Source of the DNA: Bedellia somnulentella
Lineage: Eukaryota; Arthropoda; Insecta; Lepidoptera; Bedelliidae
Reading direction: 5' to 3'
Assembly: GCA_963576735.1 (NCBI GenBank)
Contig: OY755182.1
Coordinates: 6,758,001 to 6,822,000, forward strand
Length of the DNA: 64,000 nt
In this document: one piece after another, positions 58,801-64,000 of the stretch
How the letters are laid out: each line of letters opens with the position of its first letter
Numbering within the stretch: the stretch's first letter is position 1
Made by a program: the position numbers and the translations under genes
Notes under the pieces: model-generated
Databases searched by the model: none
The model's input: the letters and a program-made list of their open reading frames with translations, nothing else
What the model was told of the DNA's origin: nothing

Positions 58801-61800
58801 GTTGCCAACTGTCCTGATTTCTCAGGACGTGGATTTTTTTTGGGTCGTCTGGGTAGCAAGTTATTGGAGGTCAGATTCAGACATATTTTAAATAGAAATT
58901 TTATAATACTACAACCTTTAAATCCTGGATTTCGTGTTTAGATGGCAACCCTTTCATTAATCATATTATCAACACGCGGATATCAAAAACTTACTTTAAA
59001 ATAGCACTGCATTGGAAAGAAAGAAAATTGTAAGAGAGAAGAGTTAGGTGTAAAATAATTCAAAGCATCACACAAAATCAGTCCCACCAATAAGTTTGAC
59101 GGGACTTCGAAAGATGCGATAGAGAGAATCACTCACAATTATTACTGTAATCACGCAAAGTAAATTACATACAACACTTCACATAAATTTTTATAACATT
59201 CCTATCATATAATTGAAGTAATAAATGCATCAAGTACTCTTGGGACAGTAATTACCATTAGTAAGTAATTTATTCAAATCAATTTAAACATTATATCAGT
59301 ACATAATCTTATAAATTGACAACTCATTGTGATATTTCCTTCGTTTCTTTAAATAACGTATTTGTTTTTTTTAATCCACATATGACTTGTCAATTTTGGC
59401 AGATTCTATTTGAACTTATTTATATTATTATAAATATTGGGGACGAGGATAGGAATGGAAAGGAGTTTCTGCAATCTGAGAATAAATGATTAAATCTGTA
59501 CAGTTATTTACAATTTTAAAGTTTCCCACCACAAAAGGTTACCAAGAAAATCAAACTAATAAGAAACAAAAATACCAAAGAACGTAAGTTGATCTGAACG
59601 ATTAAATTATGAAAAAAAATAGTTAGCGGATTTAAAACGTTAAATATTAGGGAAATAATTAAGTCATAAGTGTTTGTATACTTTTTATCATACATAAAAA
59701 CGGTGAAGTTAGCCAAAAGTCATAGTAAAAAGTTTCTTGTTATTACCAAATAATAAAATAAAAAACTCACCGAGGACACGTATCCTTATCCAGTAACTAA
59801 AAACAAATACTATATTCTATTTTCTTTATTGATTTAAGTTCGTTTCTTAAATCAATAGTTACTTTCATGTCAATATGAGGAATTCTTACTTTCCCTGTTA
59901 AAGTTCGTTTTTAATGTGATTCGATACATTGTAACAACACATCGCAGCAAATTTCATAAAAACCTTTGGATACCTATTAAAGAAGTCAGCGATTCTTTCT
60001 ACAACATTATAGTTTTTTTCCTGTAATGTATGTAGTTTTAAGAAAGTTCCTTCCTCATTTAAAGCACTTTATTTATTCTAAACTATTTATTCATGGTCTG
60101 ATTTTAAAGATATGGTGCTTGTTTTTAAGAAAAAATAAATTAAGCTGAAAAATTGCCATCCAAATTAAACATACCTCTATATCGATTCTGTCGGAACAAC
60201 CCACTAGTTGACAAATAAATGTTAACTTTATAACGATAAATTTACACTTGCAATCCGTTTTATCTTTGACCATGAATGTTGTATTTTTTTTATTATTTAC
60301 ACATTTTTTGCATTAGGTTAGGCTAAGAGTTGTGAATAAAATAAAACTTTTCTTATTATCCGCTTTCCTATAATGACAGAAAATTTATAACATTAATTTC
60401 TAACATAGAATTTTGAATGTTTATTGTTAGTTAATTTGTGATCTATAAATATTAAGTGCATACAGCTAATCATTATTTGCAAAGTTGAGACTAAGAAAGA
60501 AAAGGTGCGATTGCTGGATTTGTGAGGTTACTTTAGATATTATTTTCATCATTAGTGAATGAAAGAACGTTACATTCGATAGACTGAATATTTACTAAAC
60601 TTTATTTATCTACTATTGTCCAATTAGTTTACCATTTACCGATAACTATAAAAAACAAAAGTATAACTAAATAAACATTTAAATAAATACCCAATACCAT
60701 ACCCTCCCATAACCAAAAGCTGCAAAATAACCCATAAACAGAAACGAAAAGTAGAAAGAAAAATAAAACCAAAATCACCTGTCCAGGGATCTCTCCCATT
60801 AACGTTTCGGGGCGCAGGATGGGGGCGGAAGCCGATAGAGTAGGGTGGGGGGGCGTCCCAGGCCCTTAGGGGGTCTGAGAGGTTTCCCACAGAGGCCGAA
60901 GGGGGTCGAGGGTAGGCCAGGTTTCCTATAGAGGCCGAAGGGGGTACGGAGGGGTAGGAAAGGTTCTGCGTGGAGCGGAACTTCCTACCGTTGTTGAACT
61001 CGTGGATGCCGTCGATGTTCAAGTCAGCCAGGGTCTTGGGCACGAACTCCAGTTTGGGACGGTTCGCTGCTTCCTCTTTCCTGTAAATTTAGTGATTAGT
61101 GAATATCAAAGTCATTGTACAGTCTCGATGCATGCTTTCTTCGCTTGCATTGCGCTACAATCCCAATAAAGTATAGATGTATATTAAATGAGTGTGTTTC
61201 CAAATAACTCGTTCCACATCAAAGGAAATTCATGCAACATTTTACAGAAACATATTTTAGTTAAGTTTGTGTAATAAGCTGTTCACATAAAACTTAATGA
61301 TACTTCTGCACACTCTTTAACTAAATTAAAGTGTATCAGGCTCATATAATCATCTTGCAAGGAAAATATTAGCTAGTTACTAAGTGGAAGCCTTATTTCT
61401 AGACACATTGCTTTTTATCTTTTTGCAGGACCTAGCCGGTATTTCTTTTGTCATTTTATTTAATGCGTGTATAATGGTATTTGACCAAGTTTTCACAAAT
61501 ATAATACCGAAGAAACGAATCACTTACTTTTCCATGAGTGTGGAGACGAGGCCTTTTAATATTTCCGTGCATTGTTGATGGTACTCCAGCAGACCTTCCG
61601 CAAAGAAACTCATTTGTGCTACTTGCTCCACCTACATTATAAATCACATTTTAATATTACTAATAAAAAAGCAAAGAAAAATTTCGACCCCAGCGGGAAT
61701 CGAACCCACGAGCCACATTACTAGGTTTTCATGAACAAAACCATCTAATTACATTTTAATATTGTTTACCACAAAGAACCTTTTACCACAACCAACAGCT

Positions 61801-63103
61801 TTTAGTGTTTGTATAGCAAATATATACCCACCAGTATACCTGCTGCACTGCTGACCAACTTAGTTTTTTTAATAGTATTTTCTAAGACTTTCACGATTGC
61901 GAATTATAATTAAAACAACTATTGACTTTCGATTATTTAGTTTTTTTTAGATTATTATTTACGTCACAGCTATCCAAGCGGCTAACCGCCGAACCAAACG
62001 CTTCTGTTTTCTTGACTTTTTTAAGTTAATTTTAAAAATACTTAGCTACTATTATCTCCGCTTCGCTTAGCTCTGCGTTTTGAATGAGATAGTTATGTAA
62101 TATCCTAACCTTATTTTTATTTTGAAATGTACATGGTAATAAACTACGGTGACACCCTTACAATAGATCAATTTACACGTCTTTCCAAACTAATATTGTC
62201 AAATGTAAAAAATCTCATAGTTGCTCTAATTACCTAAAAGAAACAAAAACAAACAAAAAAAACATCATTGACCGAAATTTGGCCCTTGAATTAGGATGTG
62301 GCATTTAGCTAAGTGAATAGTTTTAAGCATATGGCTTCATATATACTTAAGTAATGAAATGTTGCTATAGTGCGATAAAAGACTGTAAACTCTTCAGCAA
62401 TGACTAAAACCTAACTAGAACTGTGCTAGGTTGCTGTTCTATGATTTAAATCTTAATTGAAACCCATTTAAGGTTCAAGATGAGAGTTTGTCTCATCTGT
62501 CCATTTTAATAAAAATAAAAAAAAAAAAAAATAAAAAAAAAAAAAAAAAAAAATTTATTCAGTTTTCAAAAGTACATAATATTCGTCTTAACCTAGTAAG
62601 TTATTTAAAGTACAAAATATAACATTTTCCTGTTCCTGAGCTAGGTAATTTACCTGTATTTCAGGCAACAATAAACAAAAAGGCTTAAACTATCAGTTTT
62701 CATATAATGGTATTGGTAAGTAGTGTATAAATTATTATCAGACTCGATAAGTTATTTTTTTATTTGTTGCGATTTGATTGAAACCCTTTTGTTTAAAATA
62801 CATACCTGAGTTGAGGGAGCACATCGTTATTGCTATAATCCTGTATCAGTTGACGCTAGCAAAACGTATTTCAAATCGTAGTCACTTCACAACCTATCAA
62901 TAACTTTACATAACACATACATAGAGCTATACATCGCAAGAAGGAAATGTCAAAGCTTTGGAATTGGATATTCCTCAGCCACCTTTGAAATACAATACTT
63001 ACATCATTATCTAGTAAATTGAACATGCCAATTTGGGCTAATTGAAGCGACTCGGCAAACTTCTCCTCGGCATGTCGAATCTCATCATCTGGAATGTGAG
63101 CAC
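52689..63103 (-). CDS. EndoA: endophilin A, 3' part (end of BAR domain, linker, SH3)
   Basis: Membrane-curving BAR protein of clathrin-mediated endocytosis and synaptic vesicle recycling; its SH3 binds dynamin and synaptojanin. Minus-strand exons: 63003-63103, 61528-61631 (both BAR), 60779-61080 (EEAANRPKLEFVPKTLADL, then linker), 58556-58645 (linker cassette), 55475-55602 (linker and SH3 start, [20 protein letters not shown]), 52689-52814 (SH3 end, NWFEGSVNGKTGYFPISYVQ, stop). All junctions are GT-AG with matching phases. The N-terminal amphipathic helix and most BAR exons lie beyond the right edge, so the gene is partial here. Introns hold a pogo-like element, SINEs and a tandem-repeat element. 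Confidence 0.95.
53144..54590 (+). mobile_element. pogo-like DNA transposon, degenerate
   Basis: 1,447 bp flanked by TA, with TIRs of about 28 bp (CCGTAAGAGCGGGTTACTTT against CCGTAAAGTCGGGTTACTTT). Interior remnants in several frames: GWIDTVTFEDWFIKHLIPIL (about 53670) and FVCLPPNAIHILHPLDVAYF (about 53820), typical of pogo/Tigger-type DDE transposases. Multiple stops; in an EndoA intron. Confidence 0.85.
54640..55215. mobile_element. tandem tRNA-derived SINEs with inverted end
   Basis: Two direct copies of a unit of about 300 bp, each with a 71-nt minus-strand cloverleaf (54682-54752 and 54993-55063): acceptor GACACGG/CTGTGTC, T arm GCGGGTTCGATTCCCGC, and anticodon loop GCGTATA placing GTA at the anticodon with C at position 33. 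The second copy has one T-stem mismatch. The right end (about 55160-55215) is the inverse of the segment at 54915-54970. Confidence 0.8.
55475..55602 (-). CDS. EndoA: EndoA exon: linker and first half of SH3
   Basis: Encodes ASPLPSPMKSPARTPLNPAP and [20 protein letters not shown], the ALYDF start of the SH3. Donor GTGAGC, acceptor TATCAG. Confidence 0.95.
55653..56358. mobile_element. inverted-end element with internal tandem repeat
   Basis: Starts TAGGAGGTCTACTT and ends AAGTAGACCTCCTA, with about 40 bp of inverted similarity. The interior has three to four diverged units of about 130-150 bp (AGTGTGAAAGCGATAATTT, CTATCGTAAACTATTATAGG). Non-coding, in an EndoA intron. Confidence 0.7.
56585..56710 (+). 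mobile_element. interspersed repeat 'GTGTAGTGTCGGCTTAGAAT', 3' half
   Basis: From TTTTACCATCTTTTCCCCAC to the GTATGTATGTG tail. Confidence 0.7.
56711..58555. other. EndoA intron
   Basis: AT-rich, no gene or clear repeat found. Confidence 0.5.
58556..58645 (-). CDS. EndoA: EndoA linker cassette exon, 90 nt
   Basis: Encodes GGSRASTPDQKPPSHLELYP then SGSGQRSNN. Acceptor CAAAG, donor GTAACA, phase 1 at both ends and length divisible by three, so it can be included or skipped. Lower certainty than its neighbours because linkers are poorly conserved; GC content well above the intron supports it. Confidence 0.65.
58798..58952. mobile_element. MITE-like element
   Basis: 155 bp with ends AGGGTTGCCAACT and complement of AGATGGCAACCCT. 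Just left of it (58735-58797) is a fragment of the 240-bp repeat. Confidence 0.55.
58953..60778. other. EndoA intron
   Basis: No gene seen; the short frames at 59516-59716 and 60091-60273 lack any domain. Confidence 0.5.
60779..61080 (-). CDS. EndoA: EndoA exon: linker, with alternative in-frame donor
   Basis: Begins KKEEAANRPKLEFVPKTL and DLNIDGIHEFNN. The frame continues 70 further codons with a Pro/Ser-rich stretch containing PPSASIGNL and PPSASVGNL, to a GTGATT donor. A second donor, GTAGGA, right after HEFNN (60983-60988) would end the exon at 60989. Both donors leave phase 1, so either form splices in frame. Confidence 0.85.
61528..61631 (-). CDS. EndoA: EndoA exon: end of BAR domain
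   Basis: Encodes VEQVAQMSFFAEGLLEYHQQ then CTEILKGLVSTLMEK, the last BAR helix. Ends in phase 2 and joins GAAAGAGGAAGC in the next exon. Confidence 0.95.
61675..61740 (-). mobile_element. SINE family 1 fragment
   Basis: Only the tRNA-like 3' half (CAGCGGGAATCGAACCCACG) and tail remain. Confidence 0.55.
62510..62553. repeat. A-rich tract
   Basis: About 40 nearly uninterrupted A residues, perhaps a retrotransposon tail. Confidence 0.85.
63003..63103 (-). CDS. EndoA: EndoA exon: BAR domain, HAEEKFAESL segment
   Basis: Encodes IPDDEIRHAEEKFAESLQLA and MFNLLDND, matching the third BAR helix of endophilins. Donor GTAAGT. No earlier exon was found between here and the window edge. Confidence 0.93.
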
Positions 63104-64000
63104 CTTTTATATGTAAGCTTCCGACACAATAGCGATAAAACACACGTGGGATACAAAAACAACATAAAAAAAAACAAAACAAAAAATGTAGGTAGAAAGA
63201 AAAAAAACCATACAGACCAAACAGAGGTAAAAATAAAAGTGTCGAGCGGTGATACGAATGTAGATGGCGTTAGGATCGATTGGGCGCAGGACAGGAACAA
63301 ACATGGAAAAAACAAGCTTACATTATATTGACATTTGTTACCAGTGACATATGGTCGTGTTTTCAATGATTCGATAAAAAAATGTGTAGTGTCACAGTAT
63401 GTTAAAAATTTTAACATATACATTTATTTATCTTGATATCTAGATGTATTTTATTAAACCATTGAAAAAGCGGTACCTTTTTTAGTATTTGGGGTAAATT
63501 ATTTAGCATGGTCAAAGTTTATACACAATATTAAAAGAATTGGAAATTCTTTTTAAATTTACCAAATAAATAAAATAGTTTGAAAATGAACTAGCTTACG
63601 AATTAATGACATAAATATAAAATTTAACATAAAATTAATTTCTTTCTACTCTGGCAATATTTTATTAGATTGAATATGAAAAACTTAATACCTAAAATAA
63701 AATTCAAAGACAGTTCTTTATGACTTCAAAAAGTAGCTTTAAGAATTTACACCAATACTTTAGAGATAGCTATCACAGCAAGTAACCTTTTTGAATCGAA
63801 ATTATAGTAACTTATTACGCCCATCAAAGATTAATTTCGAAATAAAATGAAATACTACATATCGATATCTTTGCCGCGCCTTTGGAGCCAAACAACGTGC
63901 TATAAGTTTTTTAACCTTGTCAACTTAATAAAAGCATTCTCAAATAAACATTTAGAAATAAATGTATTCTTAGACTATTTGTAACTTTTTCTTGAGTTCG
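63104..64000. other. EndoA intron at window edge
   Basis: No further BAR exon found; AT-rich. Confidence 0.5.

Noticed and set aside
63085..63423. 112-codon ORF upstream of the first visible EndoA exon
   Set aside because: Low-complexity Phe-rich translation of intron next to the acceptor site.

Overview
The window is animal nuclear DNA, AT-rich, with small spliceosomal exons and very dense transposon debris. The gene content (a p120-type RasGAP, polyubiquitin, endophilin A), the repeat families and a CsRn1-clade Ty3/Gypsy element with a tRNA-Trp primer site fit an insect, most likely a moth or butterfly. The order-level placement is inference from repeat style, not from a database match.

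Layout. 1-6515 is gene-free and holds foldback and tRNA-derived repeats. 6516-40255 (minus strand) is a RASA1/vap-type RasGAP gene traced exon by exon (SH2-SH3-SH2-PH-C2-RasGAP), with transposons in its introns: a long-TIR transposase gene with frameshifts (about 8965-11405), a complete 6.2 kb CsRn1-like LTR retrotransposon (15965-22130) with a LINE fragment nested in its pol, a 4.7 kb element with about 400-bp inverted repeats and an XPG-like nuclease remnant (28920-33635), and a dead mariner (37026-38308). The part of the C2 domain between the PH exon and 25162 falls in an array of five diverged exon-like copies (25426-26045) that runs into a 200-base assembly gap (26046-26245). 40256-44944 is a repeat-rich spacer with two back-to-back foldback elements. 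45199-48168 (plus strand) is a 13-unit polyubiquitin gene with a 5' UTR intron. 52689-63103 (minus strand) is the 3' part of endophilin A; its N-terminal exons lie beyond the right edge.

The three host genes act in separate processes: switching off Ras downstream of phosphotyrosine receptors, ubiquitin supply, and synaptic vesicle endocytosis. The most interesting items are the C2 exon array, the retrotransposon's third ORF (a small membrane protein in env position) and its GGGAAAC frameshift site at the gag stop, the P19A/E24A substitutions in the ubiquitin array, two in-frame splice options in the endophilin linker, and the foldback elements whose central segment occurs in both orientations.
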